Shown here: in pieces, positions 8,151-17,652 of the stretch
Position numbering within the stretch: the first letter of the stretch is position 1
Layout: each line of letters begins with the position of its first letter
Assembly (NCBI GenBank): GCA_028284905.1
Contig: JANQQU010000093.1
Location: forward strand, 328,384 to 392,383
Source: Calditrichia bacterium
GTDB taxonomy: Bacteria; Calditrichota; Calditrichia; RBG-13-44-9; J075
Reading direction: 5' to 3'
Length of the DNA: 64,000 nt
The notes under the pieces: model-generated
Database searches by the model: none
What the model was told of the DNA's origin: nothing
Seen by the model: the letters and a program-made list of their open reading frames with translations, nothing else
Position numbers and translations under genes: made by a program

Positions 8151-11100
8151 ATGAATTGTTTGAAAATATTCTTTGGCTTGATGTTGGTGGTTTTAGCGTT
8201 TTTCCTCGGTTGCGATGAAAGTATTGATATCGATCCCCGAACTTCCCAGTTGATGATCGTTCATCGAAACGTCGGATTGGCCTACCTGGAAGAAAACAAG
8301 TTGGACGAGGCTGCGGAAGAGTTCCGTAAATTAAGCGAAATTGCCCCCTGGGAGCCATTGGGCTTTACCAACCTCGGGCTAACCTATCTCCGGCGCGGAG
8401 AGCTGGATGAGGCTGCCTGGTGGTTTAATCAATCGCTTAGCCTGGTCTCCCGCCATCCGGAAACAACCCTTTTGCTGGCGATGGCCTATGAAGGTGTCGA
8501 TCGGAAGGCCGATGCAATTAGCAGTCTGGAAGATGTTTTGACAAGATTCCCCGATAACGTCCGGGTATTATATCAACTGGGGCGTTATTACATTACTGAT
8601 GAATCTGCAGATAACCTGAAAAAAGCGGAAATCCATCTTGGAAAAGTGGTGAATAGCCTGCCGGGAAATATCGCTGCTCGACTGGATTATATCGAGCTGT
8701 TGCTGCGGAATGGCAATCATGAAGAAGCCTTACAACAAATGGAAATGCTTCGTCAGGTGTTACCGGAGATACCGGAAGGTGCGCTGACTGTCTTCGAACA
8801 AAGTCTGACGCTGTTGCGCGATGCCAGGGCGACAGAAGCCTTTGCGCCAATGCGCAGTTTCCATAACCTGATGCGCTCGACGGCGTTTTACCAGGCCGCG
8901 ATTGCTCAGTTAAAAGGCATTGACGGCAGCGTTACCGGTATGCCCGTCGATCGCTTCTATCATCCGGTTTCAGCGTTTATGCCCGGTAAATCCCGACTGC
9001 CCGGCACGCTTCAATTTACCGATGTTACCAGCGGGCTCGGCTTCGAAGCACTAAACCAAACCAGCGATGCCGCCAATAATACCAATGAAGCAAATATGAT
9101 TTTTGCCGCCGAAGATTTTGATGGCGATGATGATCCGGATATCTTTCTCTCGCGCTGGAATGAAGCGGAAAATCGTTCCCGGCAATATTTCTATCGAAAC
9201 GATAACGGTGTTTTTAGTGATGTGGCAAAGGACCTCGGAATTGCCCATGGCGGGAGGGATTTCCATGCGACATTCGCAGATTATGATAATGATGGCTATC
9301 TCGATCTCTTCGTTACCAATGCTGCTGCTCATCGCCTTTACAAGGGATCGGCTTCCGGTGTATTTACAGATGTTAGTAAGTCCGCTAATATCGTCACCGA
9401 TTTTCCCACCCGTTCGGCATTTTTTGCTGATTTGGATCTGGAAGGTGATCTCGATTTATTGATTGCCGGTGAATCCGGTGTGCGCTTCTTTCGCAATAAC
9501 CTTGATGGCAGTTTCGAAGATATTACCGTTGCCTCCGGTATTGGCAGTAGCGCAATGTCCGGCAGCCGCGATGCCGCTTTTGGCGATTTTGATGATGATG
9601 GTGATGTCGACATTGTTGTTGCTAATGAAAATTCCCCCAACCGGATGTTTGACAATTTACGGCAAAGTTACTTCCGCGATATCAGTGAGAAAAGTGCTGT
9701 CTTAAGCGAGAACAGCGCGGGCGCAATTACAGTTGGCGATTATAACAATGATGGCTATCTGGATTTCTTTCTCGCCAGTTGCAACGGTAGTGCACATAGA
9801 TTGATGAAAAACCAGCAGGATGGCAGTTTCGCGGTGGACAGCGAATCCGATAGCGTGTTCGCTGTTGTTGCCGGCAAAGCGCTGCTGGATGCCCGGTTCT
9901 TTGATATGGATAACGATGGTTATCTGGATCTGCTCACTGCAGGCATACCGGGAACGGAGAATGAGGAAAACGGGTTGTGGCTCTTCTATAACGACGGCAA
10001 AGGTAAATTCCTCGATGCCACTTCACTGTTACCACCCACAGCCGGCCCAACCGGTGCAATCGCTATTGCCGATTATGACAATGATGGCGATATGGACATT
10101 TTGCGGGCGGGATCAAACAATGGCTTTCAGGTATTTCGAAATGATGGCGGCAATGTAAATAATTTTCTGAAGATACGCCTCGCCGGCGTGCGAACCGGCA
10201 GTGGCAAAAATAATTTTTTCGGCCTCGGCGCTAAAGTGGAAATGAAAGCCGGCGCACTCTACCAAATGAAGGTAATGGATGAGGCTATTGCTCACTTCGG
10301 GCTCGGCCCCCGGGAAGCTGCCGACGTCGTCCGGATTGTCTGGAGTAATGGCGTGCCGCAAAATCGCTTTAGCCCGGAGCGCAACCAAACCATCGTGGAA
10401 GAGCAGATACTGAAAGGCTCCTGCCCCTGGCTCTATGCCTGGAATGGCGAGAAGTTTGACTTTGTTACTGATGTTCTCTGGGCCAGTGCTTTGGGGATGC
10501 CGTTGGGGATTATGAGCGGGGAAATGGGCTATGCTTTCTCCGAATCCGCCGCCGAGCATATGAAGATTCCCGGTGATAAACTCGCACCCCGGGATGGCAA
10601 ATACGAATTGCGCTTTACCACCGAACTTTGGGAAACGCCCTATCTGGATGAAGTGAAACTGCTCGTTGTTGATCATCCTGATAGCGTTGAAATTTTTGTC
10701 GATGAAACATTCTACGTACCCCCTTTTCCGAAACTACGAGTATACTCCGTTGCTAACCAACAAGCGCCGCTCAGTGCGACAGATGACCGCGGTAATGATT
10801 TACGGGAGAAAATCGCCCGGCGCGATGGCGATTATGTGTCCCATCTTACCCCGGACCGTTTCCAGGGTGTTACCCGTCTGCACGATCTCGTTCTCGATCT
10901 CGGCGATCTTGCCAGTGCCGATAGCATCTTCCTTTTCCTCGATGGCTGGCTGTTTCCCACCGATGCGAGTATCAATGTGAACATGACCCACAATGATCAG
11001 TATCGCACCATTATGCCCTATTTGCAGGTGATCAACGCGCGTGGGGAATGGGAGACTGTCATCTCGAATATTGGTTTTCCAAAAGGCAAATTTAAAACGA

Positions 11101-11735
11101 TGATTATCGATCTCAGCGAGAGATTTCTGGCGGCAGATTATCGGGTGCGCATTCGCACCAATATGCAAATCTACTGGGATCATGTATTCTTTGCTACCCG
11201 GGTGAGTGGTGTGCCTGCGACGATTACGACCCTGGCGGCCAGCAGCGCCGATCTCCGCTATCGGGGATTTTCGAAGGTCTCGCAGAAAAATTTCTCCAGC
11301 CCGCATCTGCCCGATTATTATGATGTCGATAAAGAGACCCGCTGGCGCGACCTTCTCGGCACTTATACTCGTCATGGCGATATTCTCCCCTTGCTGGAAA
11401 AAGCCGATAATAAATATGCAATTATGAACGCCGGCGATGAAGTCGCTCTCACCTTCGATGTCGCAACGGTGCCGGATCTCCCGGAAGGCTGGAAACGCGA
11501 TTTCCTCTTCTTTAACGACGGCTGGTTGAAAGATGGCGATTTGAATACTTTCCATGGGCAGACTGCTGCGCCCTTGCCTTTTCATGGTATGAGTAAATTT
11601 CCGTATCGGGAAAACGAGTCTTATCCCACTGCGGAAGAATACCAACGTTATCAGGAAACCTATAACACCCGGGAAGTAACCGCGGAGCCGTTTAAGAGAC
11701 AGCTTTATAATGCTGCGCAAAACGAGGGAAAATGA
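8151..11735 (+). CDS. Lipoprotein with TPR, FG-GAP/VCBS and ASPIC/UnbV domains (CRTAC1-like)
   Basis: The 1194-residue protein starts with a lipoprotein-type signal (hydrophobic 5-20, then FLGC, Cys21). Residues ~40-240 are TPR repeats (VHRNVGLAYLEENKLDEAAEEF, FTNLGLTYLRRGELDEAAWWF). Residues ~290-660 carry at least six FG-GAP repeats with calcium-binding DxDxDG cores (DFDGDDDPDIF, DYDNDGYLDLF, DFDDDGDVDIV, DYNNDGYLDFF, DMDNDGYLDLL, DYDNDGDMDIL). An ASPIC/UnbV module follows (~670-750, GLGAKVEM...DVVRIVWSNG). The last ~440 residues are a separate beta-rich region (CPWLYAWNGEKFDFVTDVLW) often attached to such proteins but without known function. It is probably an outer-membrane or periplasmic propeller for binding. 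GGAGAGA precedes the start; a heptamer array follows the stop. Confidence 0.88.
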   Translation: MNCLKIFFGLMLVVLAFFLGCDESIDIDPRTSQLMIVHRNVGLAYLEENKLDEAAEEFRKLSEIAPWEPLGFTNLGLTYLRRGELDEAAWWFNQSLSLVSRHPETTLLLAMAYEGVDRKADAISSLEDVLTRFPDNVRVLYQLGRYYITDESADNLKKAEIHLGKVVNSLPGNIAARLDYIELLLRNGNHEEALQQMEMLRQVLPEIPEGALTVFEQSLTLLRDARATEAFAPMRSFHNLMRSTAFYQAAIAQLKGIDGSVTGMPVDRFYHPVSAFMPGKSRLPGTLQFTDVTSGLGFEALNQTSDAANNTNEANMIFAAEDFDGDDDPDIFLSRWNEAENRSRQYFYRNDNGVFSDVAKDLGIAHGGRDFHATFADYDNDGYLDLFVTNAAAHRLYKGSASGVFTDVSKSANIVTDFPTRSAFFADLDLEGDLDLLIAGESGVRFFRNNLDGSFEDITVASGIGSSAMSGSRDAAFGDFDDDGDVDIVVANENSPNRMFDNLRQSYFRDISEKSAVLSENSAGAITVGDYNNDGYLDFFLASCNGSAHRLMKNQQDGSFAVDSESDSVFAVVAGKALLDARFFDMDNDGYLDLLTAGIPGTENEENGLWLFYNDGKGKFLDATSLLPPTAGPTGAIAIADYDNDGDMDILRAGSNNGFQVFRNDGGNVNNFLKIRLAGVRTGSGKNNFFGLGAKVEMKAGALYQMKVMDEAIAHFGLGPREAADVVRIVWSNGVPQNRFSPERNQTIVEEQILKGSCPWLYAWNGEKFDFVTDVLWASALGMPLGIMSGEMGYAFSESAAEHMKIPGDKLAPRDGKYELRFTTELWETPYLDEVKLLVVDHPDSVEIFVDETFYVPPFPKLRVYSVANQQAPLSATDDRGNDLREKIARRDGDYVSHLTPDRFQGVTRLHDLVLDLGDLASADSIFLFLDGWLFPTDASINVNMTHNDQYRTIMPYLQVINARGEWETVISNIGFPKGKFKTMIIDLSERFLAADYRVRIRTNMQIYWDHVFFATRVSGVPATITTLAASSADLRYRGFSKVSQKNFSSPHLPDYYDVDKETRWRDLLGTYTRHGDILPLLEKADNKYAIMNAGDEVALTFDVATVPDLPEGWKRDFLFFNDGWLKDGDLNTFHGQTAAPLPFHGMSKFPYRENESYPTAEEYQRYQETYNTREVTAEPFKRQLYNAAQNEGK

Positions 11736-11741
11736 TAAGGA

Positions 11742-11801
11742 CCGTTGATCGAAAAACGTTGTCCGTTGATCGTTCATCGTTGACCGAACAACGAACAACG
11801 C
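11742..11801. repeat. Heptamer array (GTTGATC family) with inverted end
   Basis: Seven-base units read GTTGATC, GAAAAAC, GTTGTCC, GTTGATC, GTTCATC, GTTGACC, then the complementary orientation GAACAAC, GAACAAC. It begins six bases after the stop codon at 11735, so the 3' end of that transcript could fold on the array. Confidence 0.75.
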
Positions 11802-11862
11802 ATTCAGCAGGAATACGAGAATTCAATGATGTCCGCGATGACATCAAAACCAAGGAGTTGTT

Positions 11863-13449
11863 ATGAATACCGATTTTAGTTTGCATACGATCGATCTGGT
11901 GATCATTGGCGTTTACATCGTATTCGTCATTGGGGTAGGGCTTCGACTCGGTAAGAAGCATCAATCCGCGGAAGATTATTTCCTCGCCGGTCGCTCGATG
12001 ATCTGGCCGTTTATCGGGATATCCCTTTTCGCTTCGAATATCTCCAGTACAACCCTGATCGGCCTCGCCGGCGATGCGTACAGCACCGGCATATCGGTTT
12101 ATAACTACGAATGGTTCGCGGTCATAATCCTGGTATTTTTTGTGATCTTTTTCCTGCCATTTGTGCTCCGGGCAAAAATCTATACCATGCCGGAATATCT
12201 GGAACATCGTTACGATGTCCGGGCTCGCACCTACTTTTCTGTGCTCACGCTCTTCCTCAATATTGTGGTTGACACTGCATCTTGTCTTTATGCCGGGGGA
12301 TTAATCCTCAAGCTGATATTCCCGGAAATTCCCATGTGGGAAACGATTACAGTGCTGGCGATTGTTGCCGGTATTTATACTATTGCCGGTGGCCTGGCGG
12401 CAGTGATTTATACCGATGCCATTCAAACGGTTTTGCTATTGATCGGGGCTATTGTTATTACCGGTGCTGCTTTCACGCAGGTGGGCGGCTGGGATGCGAT
12501 CATCACCCAGGTTTCTCCGGATAAACTCAGCCTGATCCGCCCATTGGATGATCCCGGCGTTCCCTGGCTGGGATTGTTTACCGGGGTCCCTTTGCTGGGC
12601 TTTTATTACTGGTGTACAAACCAGTTTATGATGCAGCGGGTGCTCAGCGCCAAAGACCTGCAGCATGGCCGTCTGGGCAGTCTTTTCGCCGCTTTCCTGA
12701 AATTGCCGGTGCTCTTCATTATGGTTTTACCGGGAACGATGGCAATTTTACTCTATCCGGAATTGCCGAAAGCCGATCTGGTTTATCCGACCCTGATGTT
12801 CGATCTGCTGCCCACCGGTCTGCTTGGCCTGGTAATGGCCGGATTTATCGCCGCCCTGATGTCCCAAATCGACTCTACCCTGAATTCTGCCTCGACGCTG
12901 GTAACCATGGACTTTATCACGAAGGCACGTCCAGAGTTGAGCAACAAGCAACTAATGGTTGCCGGCCGTTGGGTGACATTTATCTTTATGCTGTTGGCTG
13001 CACTGTGGGCGCCGCAAATCGAAAACTTTGGATCCTTATTCAAATATTTGCAAAGCGTGCTCTCGTATACAGTACCGCCGGTAGTCGCAATGTTCCTGGT
13101 CGGTATCTTTTGGAAACGCGCCAATGCCCAGGGCGCGTTTTATTCTCTGACTATCGGAGTATTACTTGGCGCCATTTTTTTCTATATGAATGAAATCGCT
13201 GCAACCACATCCGTGCATTTTCTCTATATCGCTCCGATCCTTTTTGTTGTCTGCGTAATTATCCTGGTCGTGGGCAGCCTGATGACCGCCGCACCGAAAG
13301 AAGCCGATGTTGCCCCCTACACCTGGACAAAGGCTTATTTTGATGCAGAAACCGAGGAACTGAAAGCCTTGCCCTGGTATCAAAATTACCGGGTTATTTC
13401 CGTGGGATTATCGATTCTCACTGTAATCATCGTTGTAATGTTCTGGTAA
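11863..13449 (+). CDS. Sodium:solute symporter (SSS family)
   Basis: Inner-membrane secondary transporter of 528 residues with about 13 TM helices. Family features are the start of TM1 (TIDLVIIGVYIVFVIGVGL), the SAEDYFLAGRSMIWPFIGISLFASNIS segment (~38-65; sodium-binding region of TM1-2), GLAGDAYSTGISVYNYEW, and GFIAALMSQIDSTLNSASTLVTMDF (~328-352) in TM8 with the conserved Ser/Thr sodium ligands. It is most like the SGLT/SMCT-type members for sugars or related solutes; the substrate cannot be read from sequence. AAGGAG precedes the ATG. The neighbouring FG-GAP lipoprotein may be co-expressed (127-base gap with an array). A 13-bp-stem terminator follows at 13602. Confidence 0.93.
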   Translation: MNTDFSLHTIDLVIIGVYIVFVIGVGLRLGKKHQSAEDYFLAGRSMIWPFIGISLFASNISSTTLIGLAGDAYSTGISVYNYEWFAVIILVFFVIFFLPFVLRAKIYTMPEYLEHRYDVRARTYFSVLTLFLNIVVDTASCLYAGGLILKLIFPEIPMWETITVLAIVAGIYTIAGGLAAVIYTDAIQTVLLLIGAIVITGAAFTQVGGWDAIITQVSPDKLSLIRPLDDPGVPWLGLFTGVPLLGFYYWCTNQFMMQRVLSAKDLQHGRLGSLFAAFLKLPVLFIMVLPGTMAILLYPELPKADLVYPTLMFDLLPTGLLGLVMAGFIAALMSQIDSTLNSASTLVTMDFITKARPELSNKQLMVAGRWVTFIFMLLAALWAPQIENFGSLFKYLQSVLSYTVPPVVAMFLVGIFWKRANAQGAFYSLTIGVLLGAIFFYMNEIAATTSVHFLYIAPILFVVCVIILVVGSLMTAAPKEADVAPYTWTKAYFDAETEELKALPWYQNYRVISVGLSILTVIIVVMFW

Positions 13450-13526
13450 TCGTGGGCGTGGGAACCGATGTTGCGATATGATGTTTCTTTATCTAGTTCT
13501 GGAATTCCTGGAAACTTCGTGTGTAA

Positions 13527-13567
13527 TCACCCTTCGATAAACTAGGGATGTACTTGTCGAAGGGTGA
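13527..13567. repeat. 41-bp palindromic repeat, copy 1
   Basis: Arms TCACCCTTCGA and TCGAAGGGTGA are perfect 11-bp complements around an ACTAGGGATGTAC-type core. A related copy is at 20731-20776. Such CCCTTCGA...TCGAAGGG elements are known as dispersed intergenic repeats in other bacteria. Confidence 0.75.
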
Positions 13568-13601
13568 TTCAAGTAACCAATAGAATTCACAGCCCAATAA
13601 A

Positions 13602-13638
13602 AAAGGCGGATCAATAAAAGTTGATCCGCCTTTAATGT
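13602..13638 (+). terminator. Rho-independent terminator after symporter gene
   Basis: Stem AAAGGCGGATCAA / TTGATCCGCCTTT (13 bp, six-base loop) followed by TTTAATGTTTT. The same hairpin with its flanks (CAGCCCAATAAAAAAGGCGG) is duplicated at 13971, there serving the opposite strand. The GGCGGATC core recurs at 27391 and 52308. Confidence 0.8.
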
Positions 13639-13699
13639 TTTCGGGTCTCTGACATCTTTCGTGAAAAAAATATTCACTGGGAACATTTAAAATGAAAAA

Positions 13700-13895
13700 T
13701 TCTGTAACCCCATCAGGGTTTGTAAAGGGGTTATTTCAACCGGGGGCGCGAAAAGCAACGCCACCGGTTGAGATCTGTAACGCCTTCGGCGTATTATTAC
13801 CGCAAGGCGGTTACAGGTTTTAACCCTGGGCTGAGGTATTTTCCAGCCCAGGGTTAAAACCCCATAAAAGATTTTACCCTGAAAGGGTTGCATAA
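13700..13895. repeat. Cluster of nested hairpins
   Basis: Successive inverted repeats: AACCCC/GGGTT near 13706-13720, CAACCGG/CCGGTTG (13737-13770), CTGTAACGCC/GGCGGTTACAG (13775-13816), an 18-bp perfect stem starting GGTTTTAACCC (13816-13861), and ACCCT/AGGGT (13877-13888). The 13776-13794 segment is one of five copies of the 19-bp TGTAAYGCC element. No reading frame is evident. Confidence 0.6.
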
Positions 13896-13970
13896 AAGGT
13901 GCGACAATTATACTTAATCACAAAATATGTCAGAGACCTATGTTTTCACATCTAAAATCCGCAGCCCAAT

Positions 13971-14005
13971 AAAAAAGGCGGATCAACAAAAGTCGATCCG
14001 CCTTT
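13971..14005 (-). terminator. Rho-independent terminator after subtilisin gene
   Basis: Stem AAAGGCGGATC / GATCCGCCTTT (13974-13984 and 13995-14005); on the minus strand it is followed by a run of T from the A-tract at 13971-13976. It lies 27 bases past the stop at 14032 and is nearly identical to the terminator at 13602. Confidence 0.8.
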
Positions 14006-14031
14006 AATGTTTTCACCACATCAGGTATTTT

Positions 14032-17000
14032 TTACTTCAATAATACCATCCGCTTGGTTTGCACAAACTTACCGGCAACCATGTGATAAATGTAGATACC
14101 ACTACTAACCTTCAAACCATTTTCGTTACGGCCATTCCAAATGCGGGTATAATTACCTGCAGCCTGATTGGTGTTCACGAGAGTTTTCACCAAGCGACCG
14201 GAGATGTCATAAATCTTAATAGAGACATCACTCTGCTCCGGCAATGCGTAACGGATTTGAGTAGTCGGGTTGAACGGATTCGGATAGTTCTGACCGAGGT
14301 CATATTTTTCCGGAATTGCCACTAATGACATACCGCCACCCATGCTGGCGCTGCTGCTGATGGTGCGACCTTCTACATGCACTTCGTCGATGTAAACCCA
14401 GTCACTATTTCCACTAGCGTCGCAAACGAAGCGAATCCGCATATTGTTCGGGAAAGTATATTGGCTACTGGTAATGACAATGTCATCCACTTCGTAGAAA
14501 TTATTGTTCTGGAAATCTGTATTCAGGGCATAAGTGGCAATTGTATTCCAGGAAGAACCATCATGATACTGTACCCAGAAGTCTTCATTGGAATTATCCA
14601 TACTACGTGGATAATACCAGAAAGAAATCCGAATTTGATCGTAGCCGGTTACATTATGAGTGCTGCCATGGGTGAAATTTGAAGTGCTTGTGTTGTCCCG
14701 AATACGCGCACAAAAAGTACCTTGATGCGCATAGGCTGCATCTCTAGAACTACGACGACAGTCGCTACCGCCATCCACATAGCTACCCCAGCCATTTTCG
14801 AAGTCATCATATGTAATTGTTTCCCAGGTACCGCCACCACCACTGGTAACCGTTGCGGTAGTGTTATCGGTGTCGTCAGCACCATCATTATCCGTGACGG
14901 TGAGACTGACATTATAGGTTCCTGCACTTGCATATGAATGTGAGGGATTGGCAGCAGTGCTGCTGTTACCATCACCAAAATCCCAGAGATAGCCGGTAAT
15001 CGAGCCATCCGGGTCGGTTGAGCCGGCGCTGCTAAAGGAAATGGCATTTCCTGCCGTGCCATTGTAAGGTCCGTTTGCATCGGCTGTTGGTGGCGTATTC
15101 GCCGGATTGGTAACTGTTGCTACCGCGCCATCGGAATCCTGCGCGCCATTATTGTCGGTCACTGTCAGGTTGACGTTATAGCTACCGGCTGCTGTATAGG
15201 TATGAGAAGGATTGGCAGCAGTGCTGCTGTTACCATCGCCAAAATCCCAGAGATAACCGGTAATCGAGCCATCCGGGTCATTCGAACCGGCGCTGCTGAA
15301 GCTGATCGACTGTCCGGTCGTTCCACTATATGGACCATTGGCTTCCGCGGTGGGCGGCGTGTTGCTGCCACCGCCGGTGACGCTGATCGCGTCGTAGGCA
15401 TGGCCGTCAGTGGTAATAGCATAATTGTCGTACTGCTGGAATTTGATCACGAATGTGCTGCTGAGGCTCAAGCCGTTAGATGCAGCCAACTGGTCTACAT
15501 CCAGACTAAAGCTGTTCCAACTGTTGTTGGTGTAGGATTGACCATTAAGGTTCTGCACTTTTACGAAGGAAACCCCGGCGTTATCGGAGAGATAAACCCC
15601 GTCCTGAGAATGGTTCTCATCACTGAAATCTTTCCACTGGAAGTCCAGGGTAACCTGGGATTGTCCGGAAAGATTCAGATGGAGCCAGGCTTCATTCTGG
15701 GCAAAATTTCCATTGGTTGTAACGTCCATTGTAAGATGGTAGCTACCAGCATAAGGGCTATTCGACGAAGTCACCTGCACGCGACCAAAGCCGTTCGAGG
15801 AATAAGTGCGCCAGTATTGATCGACATTACCGCTCTCAAATCCCGTGGAGTAGGGGAGAGAAGCATAAGTTGCCGGAGGATTCGCTACTGAAGCAGTAGT
15901 GAAATCGGTATCCTGAGCACCGCCGTCATCGGTAACGGTCAAGCTTACATTATAGTTGCCAGCTGCGGCATAGGTATGGCTCGGGTTGGCTTGGCTGCTG
16001 CTGTTGCCATCACCGAAGTTCCACTGATAGCCAACGATTGAACCATCCGGATCGTTGGACCCAGCGCTGCTAAAGCTGATTGCTACACCGGCAGTACCGC
16101 TGTAAGTGCCATTTGCATTGGCATTCGGCGGAGTATTAGAAGAACCACCGGCAGTGGCTGCATTTGCATCAACCATTCCATAACCGGAATAGCGGTCCCA
16201 GCCAGAGCCGGATTCTACATTCTGAATATCGATGGCAGTACTAACCAGTTGCTGACGTACCTGAGCAGGCGTCCAACCGGGATTCTGCGATAAGATCAAC
16301 GCTGCAACACCAGCGGCATACGGCGTGGCACAGGAAGTACCATTGAACCATAAGGAATAGTCGCTGGGATCATATCCGCCGGAACCACCGATATCGGTCG
16401 TCGGCATAATCGTCGGTGCAATAATATCTACTGCAGATGCAGCATCCTGGCTATTGGAACCATAGCTGGATCCCCACCAACGCTCACCGTCACAAGTGTA
16501 GCCGTTCGGGTCGGCATTTACACCAGGGTTCAGCTCGGAAGAGCTGCTGCTACTTCTTTTACGATCGCCACAGGGGGAAGCGGCACCAACGGCGATAACG
16601 TATTGATTGATTGCCGGATAGCTGATCTGGCTGGCGTTCTCGTTACCAGTCGCTGCCAAAATTGTAACGCCGGCATTATAGGCATATTGCAATGCGGTAT
16701 TTGTCGCCGGATCGCTGGTAATTGCAGCGCCAAGGCTCATACTGGCGATATCTGCACCATTGTCCGCGGCATGATACAATGCATTCTGGATAGAGGAGAA
16801 AAACATCTGTCCAGCATTATTCGCGACTTTCAGCGGCATAACGCTACAGCCACCGGCAATACCGGCAACACCAAGGGCGTTATTTGCACGGGCTGCTGCG
16901 ACACCGGCACAAGCGGTACCATGGCCAGGATCGCCGCTATCGTCATCCGGGTTACTATCGTTGCTACCATAGTCATAGCCGGGCACCAACAATAAATCCG

Positions 17001-17652
17001 GGTGGTCAATATCAACTCCACTATCGATGATACCGATAACGATACTGGAACTACCGAAGCCCTGAGAATTGTTCCAGGCAGCCTCAGCATTGGCATCAAA
17101 ACCAACGGTGCCTACCGGAGAACCAGCGGGGTGGCCGCCGCAGCTCCAGCAATAGTCGAGCATTTGACCGGTGTTGTTATGACCCCACTGACTGGCATAA
17201 ATCGGATCGTTGGGCACCTGGGCCGGATATGCCCGCCAGTCTGGCGTTGCGTGCTCAACATTCGGATCATTTTCATAGCGTTTCGCCAATTGGATCATAT
17301 CCATGCTACTGGATACCTGAACCATATACCAGCGATCGATACCAAGATCTTGTTCCTGGGCAAAATTCTTCACTTTAATGTAAGGATGATACATCTCTGT
17401 CGCACCGGCGGAACGGTTCAACGCATCCAAAGATGCCAGTCCGCTGGTGATGTGTTTGTTATTACGGCTGCTAATTTCGGAATATTCCGCTGCATCCTGG
17501 GTCAGTTGAATAAGTAATCTACCCGGGGCATAAGGAAGTTCGTCTTTGGCTTTACTGTCTGGTTTAACGCGGGGCGCGTTTGCAAAAGCGGTTGAAACTA
17601 CTAAGGAAAGCATAATTAAGATGGTTAGAAAAGCGATTACTCTCTGTCTCAT
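14032..17652 (-). CDS. Secreted subtilisin-family (S8) protease with PKD domains and T9SS-type C-terminal domain
   Basis: Extracellular serine protease of 1206 residues. Signal peptide 1-25; an inhibitor-like propeptide region ~40-140; the S8 domain ~195-500 with the triad Asp210 (IGIIDSGVDIDHPDL), His244 (GHGTACAG) and Ser440 (NGTSCATPYAAG), and oxyanion Asn337 (ATGNENA). PKD domains lie at ~507-592, ~768-850 and ~857-940 (motif NDPDGSI..GYxWxFGDG), alternating with two jelly-roll-like modules (~596-760 and ~945-1105). The C-terminus (~1120-1206) has YPNPFNPTTQIRYALPEQ and SSGIYIYHMVAGKFVQTKRM, the type IX secretion sorting signature, so it is probably exported across the outer membrane. AGGAGA precedes the start. 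The two last PKD repeats are very similar at DNA level. Confidence 0.95.
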   Translation of the reverse strand: MRQRVIAFLTILIMLSLVVSTAFANAPRVKPDSKAKDELPYAPGRLLIQLTQDAAEYSEISSRNNKHITSGLASLDALNRSAGATEMYHPYIKVKNFAQEQDLGIDRWYMVQVSSSMDMIQLAKRYENDPNVEHATPDWRAYPAQVPNDPIYASQWGHNNTGQMLDYCWSCGGHPAGSPVGTVGFDANAEAAWNNSQGFGSSSIVIGIIDSGVDIDHPDLLLVPGYDYGSNDSNPDDDSGDPGHGTACAGVAAARANNALGVAGIAGGCSVMPLKVANNAGQMFFSSIQNALYHAADNGADIASMSLGAAITSDPATNTALQYAYNAGVTILAATGNENASQISYPAINQYVIAVGAASPCGDRKRSSSSSSELNPGVNADPNGYTCDGERWWGSSYGSNSQDAASAVDIIAPTIMPTTDIGGSGGYDPSDYSLWFNGTSCATPYAAGVAALILSQNPGWTPAQVRQQLVSTAIDIQNVESGSGWDRYSGYGMVDANAATAGGSSNTPPNANANGTYSGTAGVAISFSSAGSNDPDGSIVGYQWNFGDGNSSSQANPSHTYAAAGNYNVSLTVTDDGGAQDTDFTTASVANPPATYASLPYSTGFESGNVDQYWRTYSSNGFGRVQVTSSNSPYAGSYHLTMDVTTNGNFAQNEAWLHLNLSGQSQVTLDFQWKDFSDENHSQDGVYLSDNAGVSFVKVQNLNGQSYTNNSWNSFSLDVDQLAASNGLSLSSTFVIKFQQYDNYAITTDGHAYDAISVTGGGSNTPPTAEANGPYSGTTGQSISFSSAGSNDPDGSITGYLWDFGDGNSSTAANPSHTYTAAGSYNVNLTVTDNNGAQDSDGAVATVTNPANTPPTADANGPYNGTAGNAISFSSAGSTDPDGSITGYLWDFGDGNSSTAANPSHSYASAGTYNVSLTVTDNDGADDTDNTTATVTSGGGGTWETITYDDFENGWGSYVDGGSDCRRSSRDAAYAHQGTFCARIRDNTSTSNFTHGSTHNVTGYDQIRISFWYYPRSMDNSNEDFWVQYHDGSSWNTIATYALNTDFQNNNFYEVDDIVITSSQYTFPNNMRIRFVCDASGNSDWVYIDEVHVEGRTISSSASMGGGMSLVAIPEKYDLGQNYPNPFNPTTQIRYALPEQSDVSIKIYDISGRLVKTLVNTNQAAGNYTRIWNGRNENGLKVSSGIYIYHMVAGKFVQTKRMVLLK

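Larger units (their letters stand above)
13450..14031. other. 582-bp hairpin-rich spacer between convergent genes
   Basis: No gene is visible. In order it holds a 41-bp palindromic repeat (13527-13567), terminator 1 (13602-13633), GGTCTCTGACAT (13644-13655), a group of hairpins (13700-13895), the inverse ATGTCAGAGACC (13927-13938), and terminator 2 (13971-14005). The layout is roughly mirror-symmetric. The largest stem has 18-bp perfect arms at 13816-13833 and 13844-13861. Confidence 0.7.

Noticed and set aside
10800..11798. 332-codon open frame on the minus strand opposite the FG-GAP lipoprotein gene
   Set aside because: Antisense to a clearly coding gene with strong domain matches; its product shows no family motif and has no ribosome-binding site.
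15202..15891. 229-codon open frame on the plus strand opposite the PKD region of the protease
   Set aside because: Arises from the repetitive PKD codons; no independent support.
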